From positions 1 through 64,000 of the forward strand of contig JAPLPE010000041.1 in NCBI GenBank assembly GCA_026400355.1: a stretch of DNA of 64,000 nucleotides. Direction: 5' to 3'. Below are positions 8,507-17,249 of the stretch, one piece after another. The notes under the pieces are model-generated. The model did not search any database and was not told where the DNA came from. It was given only the letters and a program-made list of their open reading frames with translations. The position numbers and the translations under genes were made by a program. How positions within the stretch are numbered: the stretch's first letter is position 1; every line of letters begins with the position of its first letter. This stretch comes from Rhodobacterales bacterium (GTDB lineage Bacteria > Pseudomonadota > Alphaproteobacteria > Rhodobacterales > Rhodobacteraceae).

Positions 8507-9658
8507 ATGAAAACCGGCGTGATGATCTGTGGCCACGGGTCGCGCAGCCAATCTGCCGTGGACGAGTTCAAGGTGCTGGCTGAGAAACTTCCCGGCTACT
8601 TGCCGTCTGACTGGACCGTAGACTACGGGTATCTTGAGTTTGCCAACCCAGTTATCCGCGATGGCCTTGATCGGCTTCGCGACGCCGGCTGCGATCGCAT
8701 CCTTGCCGTCCCCGGCATGCTATTTGCGGCCATGCATGCCAAGAACGACATTCCGACGGTTCTCAATACCTATGCGGCACAGCATGGAATCGACGTCCGC
8801 TATGGCCGGGAACTCGGCGTCGATCCAAAGATGATCTCCGCTGCAGCCGCCCGCATCCGAGATGCGGTTGATCGCGCTAATGCGACGCTGGGTGATGTCC
8901 CGTTGTACGAGACCTGCCTTGTCGTCATCGGCCGCGGTGCGTCAGACCCCGATGCCAACGGCAACGTCTCCAAGGTTGCCCGGATGTTGTGGGAAGGCAT
9001 CGGCTTCGGCTGGTGCGAGACGGGATACTCCGGTGTCACTTTCCCGCTCGTAGAGCCCTGCCTGCAGCACGTCGCCCGCCTGCGGTATCGCCGGGTCATC
9101 GTGTTCCCGTACTTTCTCTTCTCGGGCATTCTGATCGACCGGATCTACGGCTTCACTGATCAGGTTGCCGCAGAATACCCGGGAATCCAGTTCATCAAGG
9201 CCGAGTATCTGGGCGACCACCCCAAAGTGCTTGAAACCTTTGCCGAGCGCATCACCGAACAGGTCGGCGAAGTGCCCCCCCCCAACTGCGCCATGTGCAA
9301 GTACCGCGTGCAGGTGTTGGGGTTCGAGGCCGAGGTCGGCGCTGTGCAGGAAAGCCATCACCATCATGTTGAAGGGCAGGGGGCCAGTGCCCCCGGTTCG
9401 AACGTGGCCGATTGTAAGCTCTGCGACACTTTCTGCACGGGTCTCTGCAGGCTCAGGGATCAGGACGTCCAGCCCCACGGTCACGTCAGCCACGCACATG
9501 ACAGGGGACACTGGCACGAACACGGTGATGGGTTGCCCCATTTCCACCCCCATTCACATGATCACGATCACGGGAATAATCACGTCCACGCGCCCTATCC
9601 CCACGCGGCTCACCCGCTCGGTCCGCTTAGTGCGCTGAAATCAAATAAGAAAAGCTGA
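8507..9658 (+). CDS. cbiX: Sirohydrochlorin cobaltochelatase CbiX with His-rich tail
   Basis: 383 residues. It inserts cobalt into sirohydrochlorin, the entry step of the cobalt-early route to B12. Two CbiX-type repeats are seen: the first begins MKTGVMICGHGSRSQ with H10 as likely catalytic histidine, the second contains VVIGRGASDP and FPYFLFSG. After about residue 260 come NCAMCKYR and CKLCDTFCTGLC cysteine clusters, then a strikingly His-rich stretch to near the C-terminus. A comparable His-rich region and Cys motif are known in the long CbiX of Bacillus megaterium. The start was chosen for its ribosome binding site GGACAGGAC; an in-frame upstream start lies in the structured leader. First gene of the corrin operon. 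Confidence 0.93.
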   Translation: MKTGVMICGHGSRSQSAVDEFKVLAEKLPGYLPSDWTVDYGYLEFANPVIRDGLDRLRDAGCDRILAVPGMLFAAMHAKNDIPTVLNTYAAQHGIDVRYGRELGVDPKMISAAAARIRDAVDRANATLGDVPLYETCLVVIGRGASDPDANGNVSKVARMLWEGIGFGWCETGYSGVTFPLVEPCLQHVARLRYRRVIVFPYFLFSGILIDRIYGFTDQVAAEYPGIQFIKAEYLGDHPKVLETFAERITEQVGEVPPPNCAMCKYRVQVLGFEAEVGAVQESHHHHVEGQGASAPGSNVADCKLCDTFCTGLCRLRDQDVQPHGHVSHAHDRGHWHEHGDGLPHFHPHSHDHDHGNNHVHAPYPHAAHPLGPLSALKSNKKS

Positions 9659-9700
9659 CGGGCATCGAACCACCCCAAAGCCTTGAAGCAGAGCAAAGGC

Positions 9701-10363
9701 ATGATTTTGCGCGAGTACGAGAAAGACCCCGCCCAGATCTACGCGCAAAGCTTCGCGACCGTTCAGGCGGAAGCACGGCTGGAGCGTTTCCCGCCGGACA
9801 TGCAGCCGATGATCACCCGGTTGATCCACGCCTGCGGCATGGTCGAAATCGCGGACCGTCTGGCCTTCTCGCCGGGGGCGTCTCGTGTCGGGCGTGATGC
9901 GCTTTCGGTCGGCCAGCCCATCCTCTGCGATTGCGAAATGGTGGCTGCCGGGATCATCCGCCGCAACCTACCTGCCGCAAACAGGGTCATCGTGACCCTG
10001 AATGACCCGTCTGTTCCTGACCTCGCCCGAGACATTGGGAACACAAGGTCGGCCGCCGCCCTCCACCTTTGGAAGAACAACCTCGAAGGTGCGGTCGTTG
10101 CCATCGGAAACGCTCCGACCGCTCTGTTCCACCTGCTCGAACTACTGGACGAAGGATGGCCCCGCCCCGCACTGATCCTTGGTTTCCCAGTTGGTTTCGT
10201 TGGTGCGGCAGAATCCAAAGCAGAACTGTCCGCCAATTCTCACGGCGTTCCCTACGTTTGTCTGCGCGGCCGCAAGGGCGGATCGGCAATGGCTGCAGCA
10301 GCGGTCAACGCAATTGTCGCCCCGCTGCCAGGAGAAAGCGCAACGGTTTCCGCGCATGTCTGA
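9701..10363 (+). CDS. cobH: Precorrin-8X methylmutase CobH/CbiC
   Basis: 220 residues. It moves a methyl group from C-11 to C-12 to give hydrogenobyrinate or its cobalt form. The conserved LIHACGMVE segment at about residues 35-43 carries the catalytic histidine. ILCDCEMVAAGI, GNAPTALF and PVGFVGAAESK are typical family segments. The ATG at 9701 was preferred over an upstream TTG at 9683. The gene lies 42 bases after cbiX and overlaps the start of the next gene by 8 bases, so it is cotranscribed. Confidence 0.95.
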   Translation: MILREYEKDPAQIYAQSFATVQAEARLERFPPDMQPMITRLIHACGMVEIADRLAFSPGASRVGRDALSVGQPILCDCEMVAAGIIRRNLPAANRVIVTLNDPSVPDLARDIGNTRSAAALHLWKNNLEGAVVAIGNAPTALFHLLELLDEGWPRPALILGFPVGFVGAAESKAELSANSHGVPYVCLRGRKGGSAMAAAAVNAIVAPLPGESATVSAHV

Positions 10364-11558
10364 CCCTTGGCTTCACATCGTAGGCATCGGTGAAGAAGGT
10401 CTAGACGGCCTTTTGTCAACAAGTCGGGCAATTGTCGAAACGGCTGAAGTGATCCTTGGCGGCGACCGCCACCTCAGCCTTTCCGAGAACGTGATGGCCG
10501 AACGGATCGCATGGCCCTCGCCCTTCAACGCCATGATCGACACGATACGCAGTCTGAAAGGCCGCCGTGCCGTTGTCTTGGTGACCGGCGATCCGCTTTG
10601 GTATTCGGTTGGTGCGCGCATTGCCCGCGCCATCCCCCCGGTGGAAATCGTCTTTCACCCACAGCTTTCGGCCTTTCAACTTGCTGCCGCCCGTCTGGGG
10701 TGGAGCATGGCTGATCTTGAAACACTCACTGTTCATGGTCGCCCAACCGAGCAGATGATCCCGTTCATCGAGCCCGGCGCTCGGCTACTGATCCTGACGA
10801 CTGGGTCGGAAACACCGCAACAGATTGCATATTTCTTGCGAGAACGCGGCTTTGGCCCCTCGCGACTGACCGCCTTTGCCGCAATGGGCGGCAAGGACGA
10901 AAGGCGGTTGGACGATACCGCCGCCAATTGGGGCCATAATGTCCCTGATTTCAACACGCTGGCTGTCGAGTGTATCGCCGGGCCGGATGCGCTGGTCCTA
11001 TCCCGGCTCGCAGGCCTGCCGGATGATTGCTTTCAGAACGACGGCAACATGACCAAGCAAGAGGTGCGGTCCATCACGCTGGGCAAACTCATGCCAATGC
11101 GTGGCGCACTCCTCTGGGATATCGGAGCAGGTTGCGGTTCTGTCTGCATCGAGTGGATGCGCGTGGCGCCCGGTGCCCGTGCGATCGGGATCGAACCACG
11201 GCCAGACCGACGTGCATTCGCTGCCGCCAATGCATTGGCTCTGGGAACACCAAGGCTCGACCTTGTCGGCGGCGAAGCCCCCGACGCGCTCGAAGGACTT
11301 CCGCATCCTGACGCTGTGTTCGTTGGCGGTGGACTGACACAAGAAGTCTTTGACACTGCATTTGCTGCCCTCCGGCCATTTGGCCGTTTTGTCGCGAACG
11401 CTGTCACGCTGGAATCCGAAGCTCTCCTTCTCGCCATTCAAGCAAGGCACGGAGGAGAACTTGCCCGGATCGGTATCAGCCGTGCTTCACCAATAGGGGA
11501 ATTCACAGGTTGGCGACCGTTGATGCCGGTGACGCAATGGAGCCTGATGAAGCGATGA
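10356..11558 (+). CDS. cobL: Bifunctional CbiE-CbiT / CobL precorrin-6Y methyltransferase and decarboxylase
   Basis: 400 residues, two enzymes in one chain. Residues 1 to about 200 are a tetrapyrrole methylase (CbiE) starting WLHIVGIGEEGLDGL, with the VTGDPLWYSVGARI segment. Residues from about 225 are a Rossmann SAM methyltransferase (CbiT) with LLWDIGAGCGSVCIEWMR. Together they methylate C-5 and C-15 and remove the C-12 acetate carboxyl. The ATG at 10356 overlaps cobH. The stop overlaps an ATG that opens a 13-codon frame leading into the next gene. Confidence 0.95.
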   Translation: MSDPWLHIVGIGEEGLDGLLSTSRAIVETAEVILGGDRHLSLSENVMAERIAWPSPFNAMIDTIRSLKGRRAVVLVTGDPLWYSVGARIARAIPPVEIVFHPQLSAFQLAAARLGWSMADLETLTVHGRPTEQMIPFIEPGARLLILTTGSETPQQIAYFLRERGFGPSRLTAFAAMGGKDERRLDDTAANWGHNVPDFNTLAVECIAGPDALVLSRLAGLPDDCFQNDGNMTKQEVRSITLGKLMPMRGALLWDIGAGCGSVCIEWMRVAPGARAIGIEPRPDRRAFAAANALALGTPRLDLVGGEAPDALEGLPHPDAVFVGGGLTQEVFDTAFAALRPFGRFVANAVTLESEALLLAIQARHGGELARIGISRASPIGEFTGWRPLMPVTQWSLMKR

Positions 11559-11596
11559 AACTCTCCCGACGTGTACCCCCCGAACGGGGCATGTGA
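11555..11596 (+). CDS. Possible 13-codon coupling mini-ORF between cobL and cobI
   Basis: An ATG overlapping the cobL stop (ATGA) opens a frame MKLSRRVPPERGM whose TGA overlaps the ATG of cobI (TGATG). The tiny frame therefore links the two genes with the same overlap types used elsewhere in this operon. It could let ribosomes pass from cobL to cobI, whose own ribosome binding site is weak. It could also be chance; no homology is expected for so short a peptide. Confidence 0.2.
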   Translation: MKLSRRVPPERGM

Positions 11597-12297
11597 TGAG
11601 CGGTACCCTCTATGGCGTCGGTCTTGGCCCCGGTGCGCCCGATCTGATGACACTTCGCGCCGCCCGGCTTATCGGAGGGGCAACCTGCATTGCCTACCCC
11701 ACACTGGCTGGGGGCCAAAGCTTTGCCCGTTCCATCGCGGCCGACCTTATCCCTGCCGGAATTCGTGAAATTGTCATGGATCTTCCCATGGCTACTGAAC
11801 GGCGTTCGGCGCAGGCGGCCTATGACAAGGGGGCCGCCGAGATTGCTGCTACCCTTGAAACCGGCGAGGACGTGGTCTGCTTCTGTGAAGGTGACCCGTT
11901 CTTCTACGGTTCGTTCATGTACGTTTTTTCCCGGCTTTCGGGCCGGTATTGCATCGAAGTCGTACCTGGCGTGACATCTGTCACTGCGTGCGCCGCACGC
12001 GCGGGCCTTCCGATCACGGCCCGCAATGAAACTCTGACTATCCTGCCCGGCCCGCTCGAAGAAGACGTGCTGCGCAAACGGATCGCCGCTGCCGAAAGCA
12101 TCGCCCTCATGAAGGTTGGGCGTCACCTGCCCAAAATCAGGCGCGTCTTGACCGAACTGGGTCTTGCAGACAGGTCCGTCTATGTGGAACGGGCAACGCT
12201 CGCGCAGGAAGTGATCCTTCCGCTAAGAGACGCCCCGGCAGACGCACCCTACTTTTCAATGATCCTGCTGACCAAAGGAACTGACCCATGGTTGTGA
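11596..12297 (+). CDS. cobI: Precorrin-2 C20-methyltransferase CobI/CbiL
   Basis: 233 residues, tetrapyrrole methylase family. The N-terminus LYGVGLGPGAPDLMTLRAAR is the SAM-binding GxGxGxxxLLT-like motif. VVCFCEGDPFFYGSF and EVVPGVTSVTACAARAGLP follow as expected. It adds the C-20 methyl to (cobalt-)precorrin-2, the first ring methylation after cobalt insertion by CbiX. The start is ATG 11596; a GTG one codon earlier is an alternative. The stop overlaps the next gene by 10 bases. Confidence 0.94.
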   Translation: MSGTLYGVGLGPGAPDLMTLRAARLIGGATCIAYPTLAGGQSFARSIAADLIPAGIREIVMDLPMATERRSAQAAYDKGAAEIAATLETGEDVVCFCEGDPFFYGSFMYVFSRLSGRYCIEVVPGVTSVTACAARAGLPITARNETLTILPGPLEEDVLRKRIAAAESIALMKVGRHLPKIRRVLTELGLADRSVYVERATLAQEVILPLRDAPADAPYFSMILLTKGTDPWL

Positions 12298-14186
12298 AAC
12301 CCGTCGTTCTGGCCCTGACCCGGTCGAGTGAGACAACGGCAGCACGTGTTGCAGCTGCGATCAATGCGCAGGTGCATGGCCGGACTGGGCGGGTCACAAC
12401 GGCGGATGTCTTCTTCAACAATGCGCTTGACCATGCACGCGATCTTTTTGCGTCGGGCACACCCATCGTCGGTGTCTGTGCAAGCGGCATCCTCATCCGT
12501 GCCGTAGCGCCCCTTCTTGCCGACAAAAGGTCGGAACCACCCGTAATTTCGATCAGCGATGACGGCACGGTCGTCGTGCCACTTCTCGGCGGGCATCACG
12601 GTGCCAACAGGCTGGCCCGCATGATCGCCGACGCTTTGGGGGGCTCTGCCGCTGTCACTACGGCAGGCGATGTCGCATTAGGTGTTGCACTGGACGAGCC
12701 CCCGGCTGGTTGGCGTCTCGTCAATCCCGATGATGCGAAAGATGCGATGGCGTTGCTTCTCGGGGGTGGTGGTGTCCTTCTTCTGGGGGATAATGCCAAG
12801 GAAGCCACATGGCTGCATGAACTGCCCGTGGGCGATGACGTTCGGATTTCCTGCACCATGAGTGCCGTGGGTAACATCGGACCGAACCATCTGCATTTTG
12901 CACCACAGCGCGTTGCACTCGGTGTCGGTTGCACACGCAACTGCCCAAGTGATGAGGTTTCAGCTCTCGTAAGTTCCGTATTGTCCGATGCCGGGGTTTC
13001 CCCGGCCGCGATCCATTCGGTCAACACGATCGACCTCAAGGCCGACGAACCGGCCATCCTTGAACTCGCCCGATCAATCGATGCGCCCCTGCGTCTCTTT
13101 TCGGCCGAAGAGCTGGAAAGCGAAACGCCGAGGCTGGAAAACCCGTCCGAAGTCGTTCTTGAAGAGGTTGGCTGCCACGGTGTCTCGGAAGGTGCGGCGT
13201 TGGCGCAGGTCGGCACTGCCGGATCTCTCTGGAAGACCAAACGCAAGTCGGCAAACGCGACCTGCGCCCTTACCCTTTCCGATCTTCCTCTGACAGTCCA
13301 GAACGGTCGTTCGCGCGGTCGATTGTCGGTCGTCGGCATCGGGCCGGGGCAGGCTTCGTGGCGCACACCGGAGGTATCCCGACTTGTCGCAGACGCCGAT
13401 GAGCTTGTTGGCTACGGGCTCTACATTGATCTGCTAGGTTCACTTGTCGCTGGCAAACCACGAGCTGATTTCCCTTTGGGAAGAGAGGAAGAGCGCTGCC
13501 GCTATGCGCTTGAATGCGCCGCAAAGGGGCGCAACGTCGCATTGGTCTGCTCAGGCGACGCTGGCATCTATGCGATGGCGTCGCTTGTCTTTGAACTCAT
13601 GGACCGTTCCCCGTCGGACCGTGGCGTTTCACCAGCGGCCCGCCGGGTCGAGGTGATCTGTTCCCCGGGTGTCTCGGCCCTTCAAGGTGCGGCAGCTCGG
13701 GCCGGAGCACCGCTTGGCCACGACTTCTGCACCATTTCCCTGTCTGACCTTCTCACCCCGCGCGAGGATATCCTGCGTCGAATTGCTGCTGCGGGGCAAG
13801 GCGACTTTGTCATTGCGTTCTACAATCCCGTGAGCGTGCGCCGCCGGACCTTGCTGGCCGAGGCCCGCGACATGCTCTTGCAACATCGCCCGGCCGATAC
13901 ACCAGTCATGCTGGCCTCCAACCTTGGTCGCCCGACAGAGTATGTGCGATACCGCCGCCTTGCTGACCTTCGGGTGAATGAAGTCGACATGTTGACTGTC
14001 GTTCTGGTCGGGTCGTCGCAAAGTCGGCTTGTCCATCTGGGCGAAGGGCCACGCATGTATACGCCCCGAGGCTATGCTAAGAAAATGGATCAGGGGCCAG
14101 ATAGCTCGCATACACCCGACGAACCGGGACAAGATGCGCCACTGTCCGGTAACGATTACCTCGCCGCCAGTCAGGCTACGTCATGA
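12288..14186 (+). CDS. CbiG-CobJ/CbiH fusion: cobalt-precorrin-5A hydrolase and precorrin-3B C17-methyltransferase
   Basis: 632 residues. Residues 1 to about 330 are CbiG: VGVCASGILIRAVAPLL and GGHHGANRLARMIA in the N-terminal half, then the CbiG C-terminal domain with ALGVGCTRNCPSDEVSALV. CbiG opens the delta-lactone of cobalt-precorrin-5A. From about residue 345 the CobJ/CbiH methylase follows: RLSVVGIGPGQASW, LVCSGDAGIYAMAS, and FVIAFYNPVS. This half methylates C-17 with ring contraction. The fused order matches annotated fusions in other alphaproteobacteria. The last 40 residues are a low-complexity polar tail. A 4-bp overlap joins it to cobM. Confidence 0.93.
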   Translation: MVVKPVVLALTRSSETTAARVAAAINAQVHGRTGRVTTADVFFNNALDHARDLFASGTPIVGVCASGILIRAVAPLLADKRSEPPVISISDDGTVVVPLLGGHHGANRLARMIADALGGSAAVTTAGDVALGVALDEPPAGWRLVNPDDAKDAMALLLGGGGVLLLGDNAKEATWLHELPVGDDVRISCTMSAVGNIGPNHLHFAPQRVALGVGCTRNCPSDEVSALVSSVLSDAGVSPAAIHSVNTIDLKADEPAILELARSIDAPLRLFSAEELESETPRLENPSEVVLEEVGCHGVSEGAALAQVGTAGSLWKTKRKSANATCALTLSDLPLTVQNGRSRGRLSVVGIGPGQASWRTPEVSRLVADADELVGYGLYIDLLGSLVAGKPRADFPLGREEERCRYALECAAKGRNVALVCSGDAGIYAMASLVFELMDRSPSDRGVSPAARRVEVICSPGVSALQGAAARAGAPLGHDFCTISLSDLLTPREDILRRIAAAGQGDFVIAFYNPVSVRRRTLLAEARDMLLQHRPADTPVMLASNLGRPTEYVRYRRLADLRVNEVDMLTVVLVGSSQSRLVHLGEGPRMYTPRGYAKKMDQGPDSSHTPDEPGQDAPLSGNDYLAASQATS

Positions 14187-14950
14187 CGGTCTATTTCATT
14201 GGTGCCGGCCCCGGTGACCCCGAACTTTTGACGATCAAGGCAGCCCGCCTGATCGCCGCATGCCCTGTTTGCCTTTACGCGGGATCGCTGGTGCCCGAGC
14301 AGGTCGTGGCAGGTGCACCCGCTGGCGCGCGGGTTCTGGATACGGCGAGCATGACGCTGGATCAGACACACGCCGAGATTCTGAACGCACATGCCAGCGG
14401 TCTTGACGTGGCACGCGTGCATTCCGGCGACCCGTCGCTTTACGGCGCGATTGCCGAACAGATCCGGCGCCTTCAGGCAGACGACATTCCCTACGAAATC
14501 GTGCCGGGTGTACCGGCCTACGTCGCCGCTGCCGCCGCTCTGGGACAGGAACTGACCATTCCCGAAGTTTCGCAATCCGTCATTTTGACGCGCATGTCGA
14601 TGAAATCCACGGCGATGCCACCAGGTGAAACGCTTGAGAACTTTGCCCGCTCCGGCACGACACTTGCCATTCACCTTGGGATCCGTGCCCTGCGTGAGAT
14701 TGAACGGCAACTGACACCGCTTTACGGTGCCGACTGTCCCGTCGCGGTGGTCTATCGCGTCGGTTGGCCCGACCAGATGATCATTCGCGGAACACTGGCC
14801 GATATCCACGCAAAGGTGCGCGAAGCCAAGATCACCCGGACCGCACTGATTCTGCTTGGTCCCGCGCTTGCCCCTTCGCACGGGTTCCCAGACAGTGCCC
14901 TTTATGATCCGGCGCACCCCCATGTGTTGCGCCCTCGCGTCACAACGTGA
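14183..14950 (+). CDS. cobM: Precorrin-4 C11-methyltransferase CobM/CbiF
   Basis: 255 residues, tetrapyrrole methylase family. It starts MTVYFIGAGPGDPELLTIKAARL, with VARVHSGDPSLYGAIAEQ and IVPGVPAYVAAAAALG following. It methylates C-11 of (cobalt-)precorrin-4. The ATG overlaps the previous stop (ATGA). This is the last gene of the operon: about 100 bases follow to the next gene on the same strand, without a clear terminator. C-1 methylation (CbiD), the C18-C19 reductase (CbiJ/CobK) and a,c-amidation genes are not in the window. Confidence 0.95.
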   Translation: MTVYFIGAGPGDPELLTIKAARLIAACPVCLYAGSLVPEQVVAGAPAGARVLDTASMTLDQTHAEILNAHASGLDVARVHSGDPSLYGAIAEQIRRLQADDIPYEIVPGVPAYVAAAAALGQELTIPEVSQSVILTRMSMKSTAMPPGETLENFARSGTTLAIHLGIRALREIERQLTPLYGADCPVAVVYRVGWPDQMIIRGTLADIHAKVREAKITRTALILLGPALAPSHGFPDSALYDPAHPHVLRPRVTT

Positions 14951-15052
14951 AAAATAGCACAGTATCAGAGGCTTATGCTGCACTGCGGCATCGCCATTTC
15001 TTGATTTCGTCAGAATGCACGCCATTTTGATCCGAGGGGGGTGAGGTACAGC

Positions 15053-15406
15053 ATGTCGGAATATCTACCGGAAGCGGTACGAAAGGGACTTGAGGACGCG
15101 CGCGTCGCCATGTTGCGCCGGTCAAGCAAGCTTTGCATTCACGACGGGGACGCCATCCACCGGGTCCTGCGTCTGTGGGATGGCGGCTTTTCACTCGATG
15201 CCAAGACGGCCCCGCGCCTTCGCGGCTTTGTCGATCTTTATGACGGCAGTCGGCATCTGTACAAGTGCCTGATCGTCAATTCGCGCGAGGACGAAGGAGA
15301 GCGGATCTACGAATTTAAGTGGAATACCGCAGTTTCAGATCGCCCAGCACTTGATTTCTTGCGGTCAGATGACGCACCAGTCGCTTTGATCCCACGATTT
15401 CTTTGA
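15053..15406 (+). CDS. Conserved hypothetical protein, about 117 residues
   Basis: Starts MSEYLPEAVRKGLEDARVAM with a strong ribosome binding site (GAGGGGGGTGAGG) before ATG 15053. No signal peptide or membrane segment. The protein is mixed alpha/beta, ends in IPRFL, and contains SSKLCIHDGDAIHRVLRLWDGGF. I recognise it only as a type of small cytoplasmic protein seen in Rhodobacterales, without known function. Codon use is like its neighbours, so it is very likely a real gene. It is convergent with the following lyase gene, 40 bases away. Confidence 0.75.
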   Translation: MSEYLPEAVRKGLEDARVAMLRRSSKLCIHDGDAIHRVLRLWDGGFSLDAKTAPRLRGFVDLYDGSRHLYKCLIVNSREDEGERIYEFKWNTAVSDRPALDFLRSDDAPVALIPRFL

Positions 15407-15446
15407 TCCACCCCTCAACCTCGCTCCCGCCATGGCAGACTCGTGG

Positions 15447-16616
15447 CTATTGCAAGTCGGCAAAGGCCAGTTGCAGACGCTCTACCGCCTGAATGACCTG
15501 TGCGCGTGGCGCTGCAAAGTTGATCCGCATGAATGTGTCTCCGCCAGTGCCAAAACTCACACCGTGGTTAACCGCCACCCGCGCATCCTTCTCGATCCGA
15601 CGGACAGTTTCGGCCTGAGTCATGCCCGTCCCAGCAAAGTCGACCCAAGCCAGATAAGTGGCCTCGAGAGGCATCGAGGCGACACCAGGAATGGCATTCA
15701 TTCCGGCATCAAACACCCGTCTGTTTCCGTCCAAATAGAGCTGAAGGTCATCAACCCAGGCCGCGCCTTCCGGCGAGTAGGCGGCCGTCGCCATGTGCAT
15801 ACCGAAGGAATTGGGCGAAATGCCCAAGGCCATCATCCGTGCCGCAAAGGTCACCCGCATATCGGGATCCGCGATGATGACGTTTCCAATATGCGCCCCC
15901 GCGATGTTGAACGTCTTGGTCGATGCGGTCATCATGACCAGCCGTTCCTCGACTCCTTCGATGCGCGTCATCGGGATATGGGTCTGGCCGGGCATCGTCA
16001 GATCATGATGAATCTCGTCGGAAACCAGCACCAGATCATGTCGTTTCGCAAAGGCTGCAACCGCCTGCAACTCACCGCGCGTCCAAACCCGGCCCCCGGG
16101 GTTGTGGGGTGAACAAAGGATCACCATGCGCTCATTGCCGGTCATCTGCGCGTCGTAGGCCGCAAAGTTGAACTCATATCGACCCGAATTGTTGGTCAGG
16201 ACACATTCGACCACCTCCCGACCGGAGGCGCGGATCACGCGGGCAAAGGCGTGATAGACTGGCGTAAACAGTACCACCCCGTCGCCCGGCCGCGTGAATG
16301 CGTCCAGACAGATGCTTGTCCCGTTTACAAGCCCATGCGTCGTGAAGACTGAGGCTCGGTCAACTTCCCAGCCATGGCGGGTCTTCATCCACCACTGGAT
16401 GGCGTCTAGGTATTTGCTGTCATCGCCAAAGTAACCGAACACCCCGTGATCGACCATCGCCTGAACGGCCTGTCCCACAACTGAAGGCGGGCGGAACTCC
16501 ATGTCGGCAACCCACATCGCGATGCCGTCCTTTGCGGAAACCCCATAGTAGGACTCCATCATGTCCCATTTCACGCAATGGGTCCCGCGGCGGTCGATCG
16601 GGGTGTCAAAGGTCAT
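15447..16616 (-). CDS. PLP-dependent C-S lyase of the MalY/PatB family
   Basis: 389 residues, aminotransferase class I/II fold. MalY/PatB members split cystathionine or related cysteine conjugates to pyruvate, ammonia and a thiol. Seen: FDTPIDRRGTHCVKWD at the start (typical of the group), CSPHNPGGRVW, SDEIHHDL, and the PLP lysine in STKTFNIAGAHIGN. Start chosen at 16616 because AGGAGAG lies just upstream; a start 7 codons earlier is less likely. A single transcription unit. Substrate cannot be read from sequence. Confidence 0.9.
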   Translation of the reverse strand: MTFDTPIDRRGTHCVKWDMMESYYGVSAKDGIAMWVADMEFRPPSVVGQAVQAMVDHGVFGYFGDDSKYLDAIQWWMKTRHGWEVDRASVFTTHGLVNGTSICLDAFTRPGDGVVLFTPVYHAFARVIRASGREVVECVLTNNSGRYEFNFAAYDAQMTGNERMVILCSPHNPGGRVWTRGELQAVAAFAKRHDLVLVSDEIHHDLTMPGQTHIPMTRIEGVEERLVMMTASTKTFNIAGAHIGNVIIADPDMRVTFAARMMALGISPNSFGMHMATAAYSPEGAAWVDDLQLYLDGNRRVFDAGMNAIPGVASMPLEATYLAWVDFAGTGMTQAETVRRIEKDARVAVNHGVSFGTGGDTFMRINFAAPRAQVIQAVERLQLAFADLQ

Positions 16617-16726
16617 TGGTCTCTCCTGTTTTCGCATTCAGGCTAGTCACCTGCGTCGAAAGTGCCAACCCCAAGTCGCCTATTGCCCGTATTGCAAGCC
16701 CCGGAAGCCTGTCCTAAATCGTTGTC

Positions 16727-17248
16727 ATGACACTGCGAAACATCATCCTGCACCCCGATCCGCGGCTCAAGACCATCTGCAAACCCGTTGCCGCAGTCTC
16801 GGACGATTTGCGACGACTTGCAGATGACATGCTGGCTACCATGTACGATGCGCCCGGCATTGGTCTTGCTGCGCCGCAGGTTGGAGTTCTGTCTCGGATG
16901 ATCGTGATGGACTGCATCAAGGAAGACGCTGCTGCAGCGCGCCCCATGGTCTTGCTGAACCCCGAGATCGTGTGGTCTTCGGAAGAACTGAATGTCTACG
17001 AGGAAGGTTGCCTTTCGATCCCCGATCATTTTGCTGATGTGGAGCGCCCGGCGCAGGTGACGATCCGTTGGTTGGGGCTGGACGGAAAACCCGAAGAAGA
17101 GAGATTTGATGGCCTCTGGGCCACTTGCGTCCAGCACGAGATCGACCACTTGAACGGCCGGCTATTCATAGACCATCTGGGCCCGATCAAACGTCAGATG
17201 ATCACCCGCAAGATGGAAAAGCTAAAGCGCGAAAAGGCCCGTGCCTGA
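16727..17248 (+). CDS. def: Peptide deformylase, canonical copy
   Basis: 173 residues, typical class I length. It removes the formyl group from nascent proteins, using a metal held by one Cys and two His. All three motifs are intact: GIGLAAPQ (about 45-52), EGCLS (about 94-98) and HEIDH (about 139-143). First of four genes def-def-def-fmt that overlap or nearly touch, so formylation and deformylation enzymes are coexpressed. The Lys/Arg-rich tail is usual for the family. Confidence 0.96.
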   Translation: MTLRNIILHPDPRLKTICKPVAAVSDDLRRLADDMLATMYDAPGIGLAAPQVGVLSRMIVMDCIKEDAAAARPMVLLNPEIVWSSEELNVYEEGCLSIPDHFADVERPAQVTIRWLGLDGKPEEERFDGLWATCVQHEIDHLNGRLFIDHLGPIKRQMITRKMEKLKREKARA

Positions 17249-17249
17249 G

